A stretch of 64,000 nucleotides of DNA from Pseudomonadota bacterium (lineage in GTDB: Bacteria > Pseudomonadota > Gammaproteobacteria > Burkholderiales > Sulfuriferulaceae), in assembly GCA_021845925.1 (NCBI GenBank), contig JAJZUW010000003.1, positions 124,001-188,000 on the forward strand, in the 5' to 3' direction. The first letter of the stretch is position 1. Each line of letters opens with the position of its first letter. Both the position numbers and the translations under genes were made by a program. The notes under the pieces were generated by a model. The model was given only the letters and a program-made list of their open reading frames with translations, was not told the DNA's origin and ran no database searches. Of the stretch, positions 48,295 through 61,498 are shown in pieces.

Positions 48295-49058
48295 AAACAT
48301 TCGCCATCACCAACCAGAAAGGCGGTGTCGGCAAAACGACGACAGCAGTCAATCTGGCAGCCAGCCTCGCGGCCTCCGGCCAGCGCGTGCTGCTGGTCGA
48401 CCTGGATCCGCAGGGGAATGCCACCATGGGCTGCGGGATCAACAAGCGCGAGCTGGACTGCAGTGTGTACCATGTGTTGCTGGAAATCAAAACGGTGACC
48501 GAAACGGTTCGGCGCAGCGAAAGCGGCCGTTTTGACGTGCTGCCGGCCAATCGGGATCTGGCTGGCGCCGAAGTCGAGCTGGTGGATGTGGCAGACCGGG
48601 AAATTCGCCTGCGCCGCGCACTGGAGCAGCTTGCCGACCGCTACGATTATGCGTTGATCGACTGCCCGCCCGCGCTGAACCTGCTGGCGGTCAACGCACT
48701 GACGGCCGCCGGTCTGGTCATGATTCCCATGCAATGCGAATACTACGCACTGGAAGGGGTGTCTGATCTGGTCAATACCATCCGGCGTATCCGCGCGCAT
48801 CTGAATCCAGGGCTGGAAATTCATGGCTTGCTGCGCACCATGTACAATTCCGGCAGTACGTTGGCCCAACAGGTGTCCGATCAGCTGAAGAGCCATTTCG
48901 ACAAAAAGGTTTACGACACGATCATTCCAAGAAACGTCCGGCTTGCCGAAGCCCCCAGCTATGGTCAGCCGGTGCTGATGTATGATCCTTCGTCCAAGGG
49001 CGCCCAGGCATACCGGGCGCTGGCTGAAGAAATTCTGGCCCGACAGCAGGCCGGTTGA
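48291..49058 (+). CDS. parA: Chromosome partitioning ATPase ParA (Soj)
   Basis: 255 residues from ATG 48291. Deviant Walker A TNQKGGVGKTTTAVNLAASLA, then LLVDLDPQGNATMGCGI and ALIDCPPALNLLAVNAL. Nonspecific DNA-bound ATPase that moves ParB-parS complexes. Its start overlaps the rsmG stop (ATGA), and parB begins 59 bases after its stop. Confidence 0.96.
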   Translation: MKTFAITNQKGGVGKTTTAVNLAASLAASGQRVLLVDLDPQGNATMGCGINKRELDCSVYHVLLEIKTVTETVRRSESGRFDVLPANRDLAGAEVELVDVADREIRLRRALEQLADRYDYALIDCPPALNLLAVNALTAAGLVMIPMQCEYYALEGVSDLVNTIRRIRAHLNPGLEIHGLLRTMYNSGSTLAQQVSDQLKSHFDKKVYDTIIPRNVRLAEAPSYGQPVLMYDPSSKGAQAYRALAEEILARQQAG

Positions 49059-49117
49059 ATTAATCGACGGCCGGCCAAACGGAAGCGGGTCGCCGTCATG
49101 CAAGTGGAGAAGTGCGA

Positions 49118-49957
49118 ATGAAGAAGGCCAGGGGACTCGGGCGTGGTCTGGATGCGTTGCTTGACAGTGACCAGCCCGCCGGTGAAGGAGAATTGCAAAC
49201 CGTAGCCATCTCGCGGCTCAAGCCTGGCAAATATCAGCCGCGCACTCGCATGGACCCGGAAAGCCTGCAGGCACTGGCGGATTCCATCCGTGCCCAGGGG
49301 CTGATGCAACCCGTCATTGTGCGCGATGCGGGCGATGGTCAGTTGGAAATCATTGCCGGCGAACGTCGTTGGCGCGCCTCAGCCCTGGCCGGACTGGAGC
49401 AGATTCCGGTTCTGGTCCGGCAAGTGGCTGACGAAGCGGCGCTGGCCATGGCGCTGATCGAAAACATCCAGCGGGAAAACCTGAATCCGCTGGAAGAAGC
49501 CACCGGAATCCAGCGACTGATCGATGAATTCGGCATGACGCACCAGCTGGCGGCAGACGCCGTCGGCCGGTCGCGCAGTGCAGTCTCCAATCTGCTTCGT
49601 CTGCTGAACCTCAACCGGACGGTCCAGGACATGGTGATGGACGCGGTGATTGACATGGGCCATGCGAGAGCGCTGCTGGGTCTGCCGGAGCACCTGCAGG
49701 TGATGGCGGCCAATCATGTGGCGGATCACGGACTGAATGTGCGCGAAACCGAAAAGTGGGTGGCCAGGCTGCTGGCGGAACCTGTAAAGCCGAAACAGCC
49801 CGTCGAGGAAGACCGAGATGTGCTGAACCTGACGGAACGTCTGTCGGACCGGTTGGGTGCCAGGGTCAAAATCCAGAACCGGAAAAACGGTTCTGGCAAG
49901 CTGGTGATCGAATACAACGACCTTTCCGAGCTGGACAGCATAATCAACAGGTTGTGA
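49118..49957 (+). CDS. parB: Chromosome partitioning protein ParB (Spo0J)
   Basis: 279 residues from ATG 49118 (GTG 49112 is an alternative). N-terminal ParA-stimulating GRGLDALLDS. CTP-binding/spreading box KPGKYQPRTRMD and IIAGERRWRASALAG; helix-turn-helix with MTHQLAADAVGRSRSAVSNLLRLL and AVIDMGHARALLG; C-terminal dimerisation with KLVIEYNDLSELDSIINRL. Binds the two parS sites in this window. Confidence 0.96.
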   Translation: MKKARGLGRGLDALLDSDQPAGEGELQTVAISRLKPGKYQPRTRMDPESLQALADSIRAQGLMQPVIVRDAGDGQLEIIAGERRWRASALAGLEQIPVLVRQVADEAALAMALIENIQRENLNPLEEATGIQRLIDEFGMTHQLAADAVGRSRSAVSNLLRLLNLNRTVQDMVMDAVIDMGHARALLGLPEHLQVMAANHVADHGLNVRETEKWVARLLAEPVKPKQPVEEDRDVLNLTERLSDRLGARVKIQNRKNGSGKLVIEYNDLSELDSIINRL

Positions 49958-49997
49958 GGGATGCTGAAAATTTCCTGATAGAATGCCGGATTAAATG

Positions 49998-50027
49998 TTG
50001 CAAAAAGACAACGTTATCATGTATCAT
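49998..50027 (+). promoter_or_regulatory. Candidate promoter of the atp operon
   Basis: -35 TTGCAA (49998-50003), 18 bases, -10 TATCAT (50022-50027). A second TATCAT lies at 50015-50020. It sits in the 110-base gap between parB and atpI. Confidence 0.5.
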
Positions 50028-50067
50028 CTCGCCGTTTGTCTGCTCACGACCATGGTCGAGGGTCTGC

Positions 50068-51347
<1,280 letters not shown>

Positions 51348-51415
51348 TCAGTAGGCCATCGGCCACGGCAGGTTTTGCGGTAATTTGTTTTTTGATTTTT
51401 AACGAGGAGCAGTAA
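51348..51415 (+). promoter_or_regulatory. U-rich translational enhancer and ribosome site of atpE
   Basis: The 68-base gap before atpE ends with a T-rich run (TTTGTTTTTTGATTTTTAAC) and ACGAGGAG. In E. coli, a U-rich element before atpE raises translation to supply the many c subunits; the same logic is likely here. Confidence 0.5.
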
Positions 51416-51655
<240 letters not shown>

Positions 51656-51689
51656 GCAACGCAAAATCAACCGCGAGAGAGGTTCCAGC

Positions 51690-52160
51690 ATGAATATCAA
51701 TGCGACCCTGATCGGCCAGTCCATCACGTTCTTCCTGTTTGTCTGGTTTTGCATGAAGTTTATCTGGCCGCCGATCGTGCAAGCGCTCGACGCCCGCAAG
51801 AAACAGATTGCTGACGGACTGGCTGCAGGCGAACGTGGCCGCCAGGAGCTTGAACTGGCGACACGCCGCGCGACTTCCGATCTGCACGAAGCCAAGCAGA
51901 AAGCCAGCGAAATCATCGCTCAGGCCGAAAAGCGCAGCTCGCAGATCGTGGATGAAGCCAAGGACACCGCACGGGCAGAAGCCGACCGGATCATTGCAGC
52001 CGCTCAGGCAAGCGTAGCGCAGGAAGTCGTCCGTGCTCGCGAAGCCCTGCGTGTGCATGTGGCAGAACTGGCAGTCGCTGGTGCAGAACGTATTCTGCGC
52101 CGTGAAGTCGATGCCAAGGTTCATGCCGATCTGTTAACCGCCATCCAGAATGAGCTTTGA
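51690..52160 (+). CDS. atpF: ATP synthase Fo subunit b
   Basis: 156 residues. One N-terminal span (SITFFLFVWFCMKFIW) followed by a long charged alpha-helical stalk (DARKKQIADGLAAGERGRQE, AKQKASEIIAQAEKRSSQI). Forms the peripheral stalk dimer that ties Fo to the F1 delta subunit. GAGAGG ribosome site. Confidence 0.96.
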   Translation: MNINATLIGQSITFFLFVWFCMKFIWPPIVQALDARKKQIADGLAAGERGRQELELATRRATSDLHEAKQKASEIIAQAEKRSSQIVDEAKDTARAEADRIIAAAQASVAQEVVRAREALRVHVAELAVAGAERILRREVDAKVHADLLTAIQNEL

Positions 52161-52162
52161 TC

Positions 52163-52699
52163 ATGGCCGAAATTGCAACTGTAGCGCGACCGTACGCAGA
52201 AGCCGTTTTTCAACTGGCCAGGCAGGCAGGTGCGCTGGACACATGGTCCGACGCACTGGCCCTTGCTGCCAGCGTGGCCGCCGATGACGAAATGAAGCGT
52301 CTGGCCGATGACCCTGCGTTTGGCAAGGAACGATTCACCGAGTTGTTCCTGTCAGTCTGTGCAGACCGGATCAGCGCGGAGGCAGGCAACTTCATCCGCC
52401 TGCTGGTCGATAACGGCCGGATCGCCATTCTGCCTGAAGTCGCACTCCAGTATGAAACACTCAAGGCTGCCGCCACGGGTGAGAAGGATGCTGTCGTCAC
52501 CAGCGCATGGCCGATGACTGACACACAGACCCAGGAATTGGCAAGCAGCCTGCAAAAGAAATTCGGCTGCAAAGTGAATGTGACCGTAGAAGTGGATCCC
52601 GGCCTGATTGGTGGCGTGATCATCACCGTTGGTGATGAAGTATACGACGCTTCGGTTCGCGGCAAACTTCAGGAAATGGCCTACACACTGAACCGTTAA
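52163..52699 (+). CDS. atpH: ATP synthase F1 subunit delta
   Basis: 178 residues from ATG 52163. MAEIATVARPYAEAVFQLA is the family start. The C-terminal part has VDPGLIGGVIITVGDEVYDASVRGKL (split here as conserved 'GG-x-x-x-x-x-GD-x-x-D-x-S'). Links the b dimer to the alpha subunits. 2 bases after atpF. Confidence 0.95.
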   Translation: MAEIATVARPYAEAVFQLARQAGALDTWSDALALAASVAADDEMKRLADDPAFGKERFTELFLSVCADRISAEAGNFIRLLVDNGRIAILPEVALQYETLKAAATGEKDAVVTSAWPMTDTQTQELASSLQKKFGCKVNVTVEVDPGLIGGVIITVGDEVYDASVRGKLQEMAYTLNR

Positions 52700-52721
52700 A
52701 GAATCCATTTAGGAGCAATCA

Positions 52722-54263
<1,542 letters not shown>

Positions 54264-54280
54264 TACGGAACTGGTGAATC

Positions 54281-55144
54281 ATGGCATCCGGCAAAGAGAT
54301 ACGAACCAAGATCAAGAGCGTGGAAAACACGCGCAAGATCACGCGCGCCATGGAGATGGTTGCAGCTGCGAAAATGCGCAAGGCACAGGATCGCATGCGT
54401 GCAGCGCGCCCCTACGCTGAAAAGATTGCCCGCGTTGCTGCTCACATGTCGATGGCAAGCCCCGAGTACAAGCATCCGTTTGTTCTGAAGCGGGAGCAGG
54501 TCAAGCGGGTGGGTCTGATCGTGGTGACAACAGACAAGGGCTTGTGCGGCGGTCTCAATACCAATGCGCTGCGTCTGGCAGTCAATCTGATGAAAAAGTG
54601 GGAAACCGCATCGGTTGGCGTGGATGTCACGGCGATCGGCAACAAGGGCATGGGCTTCATGCAGCGCATGGGTGCCAGCCTGGTGTCTCATGTGGTCGCG
54701 CTGGGTGATACGCCACACGTCGATCGTCTGATCGGCCCGGTCAAGGTGATGCTGGATGCATATGTCGCCGGCAAGATTGACGAGCTGCATCTGGTATACA
54801 GCCGTTTCGTCAACACCATGAAACAGGAAGCCACTTCGACCCAATTGCTGCCGCTGGCCGGTGAATCGACTCCCGAACTGGAACATCACTGGGATTACAT
54901 TTACGAACCGGAAGCCCGCACGGTGATCGACGATCTGCTGGTGCGTTATGTCGAGGCGCTGATCTACCAGGCTGTTGCCGAAAACATGGCTTGCGAACAA
55001 AGTGCCCGGATGGTGGCCATGAAGGCGGCATCCGATAACGCAAAGAACGTGATTGGTGAACTGAAACTGGTGTACAACAAAACCCGCCAGGCCGCCATTA
55101 CCAAGGAACTTTCGGAAATCGTAGCCGGTGCTGCGGCCGTTTGA
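54281..55144 (+). CDS. atpG: ATP synthase F1 subunit gamma
   Basis: 287 residues. N-terminal coiled shaft [20 protein letters not shown] and [19 protein letters not shown]. The central Rossmann-like part contains [16 protein letters not shown]-terminal helix [20 protein letters not shown] with [17 protein letters not shown]. Rotary shaft of the motor. 17 bases after atpA. Confidence 0.97.
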   Translation: MASGKEIRTKIKSVENTRKITRAMEMVAAAKMRKAQDRMRAARPYAEKIARVAAHMSMASPEYKHPFVLKREQVKRVGLIVVTTDKGLCGGLNTNALRLAVNLMKKWETASVGVDVTAIGNKGMGFMQRMGASLVSHVVALGDTPHVDRLIGPVKVMLDAYVAGKIDELHLVYSRFVNTMKQEATSTQLLPLAGESTPELEHHWDYIYEPEARTVIDDLLVRYVEALIYQAVAENMACEQSARMVAMKAASDNAKNVIGELKLVYNKTRQAAITKELSEIVAGAAAV

Positions 55145-55153
55145 GCAATTTAG

Positions 55154-56551
<1,398 letters not shown>

Positions 56552-56560
56552 TGCCTGAAT

Positions 56561-56580
56561 CCCGGAGCATGCGCTCCGGG
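56561..56580 (+). terminator. Intercistronic hairpin between atpD and atpC
   Basis: CCCGGAGC (56561-56568), loop ATGC, GCTCCGGG (56573-56580): a perfect 8-bp stem followed by TTTG. Too few Ts for a full terminator; it may reduce read-through into atpC or protect the 3' end of atpD mRNA. Confidence 0.5.
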
Positions 56581-56606
56581 TTTGCCAGTAAACAGGAATA
56601 ACGAGT

Positions 56607-57029
56607 ATGTCCATGACATTGCATGTCGATATTGTGAGTGCCGAAGCGTCGTTGTATTCCGGGGTTGCGGAGTATGTCATTGCGCCTGCGGAAATGGGCG
56701 AAGTCGGCATTTATCCGCGGCACACCCAGATGCTGACCCGTCTGAAGCCAGGATCAGTCCGTATCAAACGTCCGGATGTAGCGGAAGAAGAACTGATCTA
56801 CGTGTCTGGCGGAATGCTGGAAGTTCAGCCGCACGTGATCACGATTCTGTCGGATACAGCAATCCGTGGGCATGATCTGGATGAACAGAAAGCCATCGAA
56901 GCACGCCGGCGCGCCGAAGAAGCCGTTAAAAACCGCAGTTCCGAAATGGATTATGCCAAGGCACAGGCCGAACTCGCTGAAGCCATCGCTCAGTTGGCTG
57001 CCATCAATCGGTTGCGCGGCAAGCACTGA
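56607..57029 (+). CDS. atpC: ATP synthase F1 subunit epsilon
   Basis: 140 residues. N-terminal beta sandwich ([48 protein letters not shown]) and C-terminal two-helix regulatory domain ([34 protein letters not shown]). Couples gamma rotation to the c ring and can inhibit hydrolysis. Last gene of the operon, 55 bases after atpD, ended by a strong terminator. Confidence 0.95.
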   Translation: MSMTLHVDIVSAEASLYSGVAEYVIAPAEMGEVGIYPRHTQMLTRLKPGSVRIKRPDVAEEELIYVSGGMLEVQPHVITILSDTAIRGHDLDEQKAIEARRRAEEAVKNRSSEMDYAKAQAELAEAIAQLAAINRLRGKH

Positions 57030-57057
57030 TTCAGCAGACATTCTGCAGCAGTATAAG

Positions 57058-57086
57058 AAACCGGAGCGCGTCTCCGGTTTTTTTTT
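57058..57086 (+). terminator. Intrinsic terminator of the atp operon, shared with the convergent gene
   Basis: AAACCGGAG (57058-57066), loop CGCGT, CTCCGGTTT (57072-57080), with a run of nine Ts (57078-57086). The T-run also contains the stop codon (TAA, minus strand) of the convergent DUF3426 gene, and its transcript meets the same stem, so the element probably works for both. Confidence 0.9.
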
Positions 57087-58161
57087 AGCCGGGAATCAGC
57101 AGCAACTTGAAGTTGCTTACCGCCAGCGTACCAACATTCAGGTAGAGATCGCCAGGGATTTCAACACCGGTGGGCAGCACCGGCAGACGATGCTGCAGAT
57201 ATTGAGCAGGTGCGAAATTGCGTTGAACCAGAAGGTTATCCTGCGCGTCGGTCAGTATCAGTGAAACAGGCGGTACCGGAAGCGGCAGGGGAGAATCGGA
57301 TTGCATCGTGAAATGAACATGCAGAATGTGCGGCTGCTCCGGAACCATGGCCAGGTCTGTACTGACCAGGCGCAAGCCGTCCAGATTGCCGGCTGGATCT
57401 GTCAGCAGACAGCTGGCGTGCGCACAAACCCGGGTGGAGAATGACAACAGCAGGGGAAACCTTGCAAGCAAGGTATAGCGACCCAGCCATGCCAGCTGGG
57501 CCATCAGCAGTACGGCAAGCACCGCAGCCAGAACAATCTGACGCACGGGATGGGTTGAAGTCGCTTTGGTGACCAGCGCAGGCGTATCAACTGGCACAGT
57601 CTGGTGTTCATCCGTAGGGTTCGGGGCCAGCTCCATCACCGGCGTGACAGCCGGATCACTGGCGGGAGCGCCAGGGTCGTGATCCGCGTGTTCTGTCCCT
57701 AACGCAGACAGCAAGGAATGTGCAGGCTGATCTTGCCCAGACTGAGCAGCAATCGGTGATGCGGAAGATTCGACAGAAGAATTGGCAACGCTTGGCGGGT
57801 CAGCCGTCAGGTATTGCGACTCTGTAGCGGATGGTTGCTCCGGATGAGCATCTGGCTCTGATTTAGCGATGGTTACGCCAACACCAGCGGTGTGTTCGTT
57901 ATTTTCGGCGTTGCTGGCAAGATCGACCGTATCAAATTCAAGGGAAAAGTCTTCCAGATCAGACAGCGTCACGGGTTCGTGATCAGGAATGACAGTTTCA
58001 TCTGGTTGCTTTGGCAGCGTCAGATCGGGCACATGGTGATCAATCGCATTGAACACCATGCCGCAAACGCCACACTTTGCCGCACCATCACTGGCAGCCA
58101 GGGCACGCGCATCAATGCGGAAAATGGTTTCGCAGATCGGGCATCGGGTCAGGAAGCTCAT
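57085..58161 (-). CDS. Zinc-ribbon, DUF3426-type membrane protein
   Basis: 358 residues from ATG 58161, which overlaps the prmA stop (ATGA). N-terminal zinc ribbon: FLTRCPICETIFRI and KCGVCGMVFNAI (MJ0042-like, two CxxC pairs). A long acidic, low-complexity middle part (about 60-205; many P, D, E, S, T), one membrane span at about 212-233 (IVLAAVLAVLLMAQLAWLG) and a C-terminal DUF3426 periplasmic domain with LRLVSTDLAM-like strands. Function unknown; the accB-accC-prmA-DUF3426 order is known in betaproteobacteria. The acidic linker has the base composition of a poorly constrained segment. Confidence 0.78.
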   Translation of the reverse strand: MSFLTRCPICETIFRIDARALAASDGAAKCGVCGMVFNAIDHHVPDLTLPKQPDETVIPDHEPVTLSDLEDFSLEFDTVDLASNAENNEHTAGVGVTIAKSEPDAHPEQPSATESQYLTADPPSVANSSVESSASPIAAQSGQDQPAHSLLSALGTEHADHDPGAPASDPAVTPVMELAPNPTDEHQTVPVDTPALVTKATSTHPVRQIVLAAVLAVLLMAQLAWLGRYTLLARFPLLLSFSTRVCAHASCLLTDPAGNLDGLRLVSTDLAMVPEQPHILHVHFTMQSDSPLPLPVPPVSLILTDAQDNLLVQRNFAPAQYLQHRLPVLPTGVEIPGDLYLNVGTLAVSNFKLLLIPG

Positions 58162-59048
58162 GCCCGGCGCTGACCGGACAGGCATGCCCAGTCATCCAGA
58201 AAACGGGGTTCGGCGAAATCAAACCATTCGGCGTAGGTTTGGGTGATCAGTTCGACCTGACTGCGCAAAATGCCTGACAACACCAGATCACCACCGGCAC
58301 GGCACCGGCTGGCCAGCAAGGGAGCCAGTGACAGTAGCGGATTGGTCAGGATGTTGGCGATGACCAGATCATGACCATTGGTCGCTTCCTGTCCGGGGAG
58401 AACGCAGTTCACATCAACCTGATTGTTACTGGCGTTTTCGCGTGCGGTTGTCACCGCCTGTGGGTCGAGGTCAACACCGGTGACACGGGCGGCACCCAGT
58501 TTTGCAGCAGCAATGGCCAGAATGCCCGAGCCGCAGCCGTAGTCGAGCACAGAACGATCTCGCGGCGGATGCATGCACAACCATTCCAGGCACAGCCGGG
58601 TGGTTGGGTGGGATCCGGTACCGAAGGCAAGGCCGGGATCGAGCCGGATGACCGGCAGAGTATCGTCAGGCAACGCATGCCATGACGGAACGATCCACAG
58701 ACAGTTGCCCAGAGGAATCGGATCGAACTCGGCCTGGGTCGCACGGACCCAGTCCTGATCATCCACTGTCGCGAGGCGGTGCGCGGGAAATATGAGGCCG
58801 GTCGCTTCAGACAGTCGGGAGAGAAAATCGGCAATGTCCGTGTGTTCGTTCAGCAGGGCCACGACACGATTGTCCTGCCAGAGCATGAATTCGGCAGAAC
58901 CAGGCTCGCCAAAAATGGGCCGTTCCAGCTCGGAATCGGCCTGGGCGTCCTCGATGCTGACCGACAGTGCGCCTAAAGCCATCAATGCGTCTGACAGGTC
59001 ATCTGCATCGTCAGATGATGCCGGCAAGGTCAGTGATAGCCAGGACAT
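58158..59048 (-). CDS. prmA: Ribosomal protein L11 methyltransferase
   Basis: 296 residues. N-terminal substrate-binding domain (MSWLSLTLPASSDDADDLS) and SAM domain with DYGCGSGILAIAAAKLGAARV, VDLDPQAVTTARENA, and NILTNPLLSLAPLLASR. Trimethylates L11. Starts 3 bases after the accC stop, so accB-accC-prmA-DUF3426 reads as one operon. Confidence 0.95.
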   Translation of the reverse strand: MSWLSLTLPASSDDADDLSDALMALGALSVSIEDAQADSELERPIFGEPGSAEFMLWQDNRVVALLNEHTDIADFLSRLSEATGLIFPAHRLATVDDQDWVRATQAEFDPIPLGNCLWIVPSWHALPDDTLPVIRLDPGLAFGTGSHPTTRLCLEWLCMHPPRDRSVLDYGCGSGILAIAAAKLGAARVTGVDLDPQAVTTARENASNNQVDVNCVLPGQEATNGHDLVIANILTNPLLSLAPLLASRCRAGGDLVLSGILRSQVELITQTYAEWFDFAEPRFLDDWACLSGQRRA

Positions 59049-59051
59049 GGG

Positions 59052-60404
59052 TCAGTTTCCGCCTGGCTTGGTCAGCTTGTGCTCCAGGTAATGGATACTG
59101 GTGCCGCCGGCCAGCACATTCTGGTCTGCCAGCAGATCCTGGTGGAGCGGAATGTTGGTGTTGACGCCCTCGACAACCATCTCCATCAATGCTGTGCGCA
59201 TGCGGGCAATCGCCTGTTCGCGGGTGGAACCATGCGCAAGCAGCTTGCCGATCATGGAGTCGTAGTAGGGCGGCACGACATAATTCTGGTAAACGTGCGA
59301 GTCAACACGAATACCAGGCCCGCCAGGCGCATGATAGGCCGTGATGCGACCAGGCGATGGAACAAATGTATACGGGTGTTCGGCATTGATCCGGCATTCG
59401 ATGGCATGACCGCGGAACTGGATCTCATCCTGAGTGAATGCCAGCGGCAGACCAGCAGCAATACGGATCTGTTCCTGAATCAGATCGACACCAGTGATCA
59501 GTTCTGTCACGGGATGCTCAACCTGGATGCGGGTATTCATCTCGATAAAGAAGAACTCGCCATCCTCGTACAAAAATTCAAAAGTACCCGCACCGCGGTA
59601 ACCAATCTGGCGGCAGGCTTCGGCGCAGCGGTTACCGATTTCATCGCGCAATTGGCGTGACAACCCGGGAGCTGGCGCTTCTTCCATGATCTTCTGGTGC
59701 CGGCGTTGCATGGAGCAGTCGCGTTCGCCAAGATGAACTGCGTGACCATGCTGGTCTGCCAGTATCTGGATTTCGATGTGGCGCGGCTTCTGGAGATAAC
59801 GCTCCATATAGACCACAGGATTGCCGAATGCGGTCTGGGCTTCGGCACGGGTCATTGCAACAGCATTGAGCAGCGCGCCTTCGGTGTGGACAACCCGCAT
59901 GCCGCGTCCGCCACCGCCACCGGCAGCCTTGATGATGACCGGATAACCCACGCGTTCGGCAATGGCACGGATCTGGTCCGGATCTTCCGGCAGCGCGCCA
60001 TCTGAGCCGGGCACACAGGGAACACCGGCGGCTTTCATGGCATCTTTGGCCGAAACCTTGTCGCCCATCAGGCGGATAGTATCCGGTCTGGGGCCGATAA
60101 AGACAAATCCGGAGGATTCGACCCGCTCGGCAAAATCGGCATTTTCGGACAGGAATCCGTAGCCAGGATGAATGGCTTCGGCATCGGTCAGTTCGGCTGC
60201 ACTGATAATGGCTGGAACATTGAGGTAGCTTTGCGCAGACGCTGCCGGGCCAATACAGACCGATTCATCGGCCAGTTTGACATATTTGGCATCGGCGTCC
60301 GCTTCAGAGTGGACTGCAACCGTACGGATGCCCAACTCACGACAACCACGCTGGATGCGCAGGGCAATCTCGCCGCGATTGGCGATCAGGATTTTTTCAA
60401 ACAT
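59052..60404 (-). CDS. accC: Acetyl-CoA carboxylase, biotin carboxylase subunit
   Basis: 450 residues. [25 protein letters not shown] is the family start (first 20 given as [20 protein letters not shown]). ATP-grasp domain: [33 protein letters not shown] (carboxylate/bicarbonate site), [16 protein letters not shown]. Carboxylates the biotin on AccB using ATP and bicarbonate. 20 bases after accB. Confidence 0.97.
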   Translation of the reverse strand: MFEKILIANRGEIALRIQRGCRELGIRTVAVHSEADADAKYVKLADESVCIGPAASAQSYLNVPAIISAAELTDAEAIHPGYGFLSENADFAERVESSGFVFIGPRPDTIRLMGDKVSAKDAMKAAGVPCVPGSDGALPEDPDQIRAIAERVGYPVIIKAAGGGGGRGMRVVHTEGALLNAVAMTRAEAQTAFGNPVVYMERYLQKPRHIEIQILADQHGHAVHLGERDCSMQRRHQKIMEEAPAPGLSRQLRDEIGNRCAEACRQIGYRGAGTFEFLYEDGEFFFIEMNTRIQVEHPVTELITGVDLIQEQIRIAAGLPLAFTQDEIQFRGHAIECRINAEHPYTFVPSPGRITAYHAPGGPGIRVDSHVYQNYVVPPYYDSMIGKLLAHGSTREQAIARMRTALMEMVVEGVNTNIPLHQDLLADQNVLAGGTSIHYLEHKLTKPGGN

Positions 60405-60424
60405 GGCGCTTCCGTGTGCAGTAA

Positions 60425-60865
60425 TCAGCCGATAATGAACAACGGTTCGCCGTATTCTACCGGCTGTCCGTTTTCAACCAGAATCGCCTTGACGATACCG
60501 GTGTGGTCGGATTCGATTTCGTTGAGCAGCTTCATGGCTTCGATGATGCACAGGGTATCGCCAGCCGAAACGGCCTTGCCCACCTCGACAAACGGCTTGG
60601 CTTCGGGATTGGGTGCGCGATAGAAGGTGCCGACCATCGGCGATTTCACCACGTGGCCATCAATCACCGGTTCGGCAGCCGGCGCAACGGCGGCAGGCGC
60701 AGCAACCAGTGGTGCGGCAGCAGGTGCAGGTGCGTAAACTGGCGCCGGCATGCTGGCGAAGCCACGGGAAATGCGGACTTTTTCTTCACCTTCGGTGATT
60801 TCAAGTTCGGCAATGCCGGACTCTTCAACGAGGTCGATCAGCTTTTTGAGTTTGCGAAGATCCAT
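60425..60865 (-). CDS. accB: Acetyl-CoA carboxylase biotin carboxyl carrier protein
   Basis: 146 residues from ATG 60865 ([20 protein letters not shown]). N-terminal domain, an alanine/proline linker ([20 protein letters not shown]), and the biotinyl domain with [11 protein letters not shown] and the biotinylation lysine K112 in [12 protein letters not shown]. Hinge for the biotin arm between AccC and the AccA/AccD transferase. 4 bases after aroQ, so part of an aroQ-accB-accC transcript. Confidence 0.96.
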   Translation of the reverse strand: MDLRKLKKLIDLVEESGIAELEITEGEEKVRISRGFASMPAPVYAPAPAAAPLVAAPAAVAPAAEPVIDGHVVKSPMVGTFYRAPNPEAKPFVEVGKAVSAGDTLCIIEAMKLLNEIESDHTGIVKAILVENGQPVEYGEPLFIIG

Positions 60866-60869
60866 GGAA

Positions 60870-61343
60870 TCAGGCCTTATGGGTATGTTTTGAATGGATA
60901 TGGGAGAGTGCGAGGCGATAACCGTCAGCACCGCATCCGCTGATGACTGCTTCCGCGATACCACTCAGCCAGGAATGGTGGCGGAATGCTTCGCGGCGGT
61001 AAATGTTGGACAGATGGACTTCGATGAACGGGATGGCAACCGCAGACAGTGCATCCCGCAAGGCGATGCTGGTGTGCGTCCAGGCAGCCGGATTGATGAT
61101 GATGTAATCCATCTCGCCATACGCATCGTGAATGCGGCCAATCATGTCAGCCTCATTGTTCGTCTGGAAAAAGGTCAGGCGACAGCCCAGGTGATCTGCC
61201 TGCAGCACCAGGGACTGTTCGATCTGCGCAAGGGTTGTCGAGCCATACACGGATGGTTCGCGAACGCCGAGCATGTTCAGGTTTGGTCCGTTGAGAACCA
61301 GAACGCGCAAACCGGATAACGGGGGTTGGGCTGAATCGCTCAT
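60870..61343 (-). CDS. aroQ: 3-dehydroquinate dehydratase, type II
   Basis: 157 residues from ATG 61343. [20 protein letters not shown] with YG following is the type II start region; later [35 protein letters not shown] (catalytic H nearby) and [17 protein letters not shown]. Dehydrates 3-dehydroquinate in the shikimate pathway. First gene of the aroQ-accB-accC-prmA-DUF3426 unit; aroQ-accB linkage is also seen in other bacteria. Confidence 0.95.
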   Translation of the reverse strand: MSDSAQPPLSGLRVLVLNGPNLNMLGVREPSVYGSTTLAQIEQSLVLQADHLGCRLTFFQTNNEADMIGRIHDAYGEMDYIIINPAAWTHTSIALRDALSAVAIPFIEVHLSNIYRREAFRHHSWLSGIAEAVISGCGADGYRLALSHIHSKHTHKA

Positions 61344-61498
61344 AGGCGCCAGTTTGCCCAAAATTGCCTGCAATGTCCAGTTAAACAGATTGGAAAAAGC
61401 AGGGAATTACTGCAAGATTACTGTCACAAGTGGCAAGATGGCAGCAAATTACCAGGTGTTGGGAACGGGGTGCGCGACAGAACGGTGCATGGCGCGCA

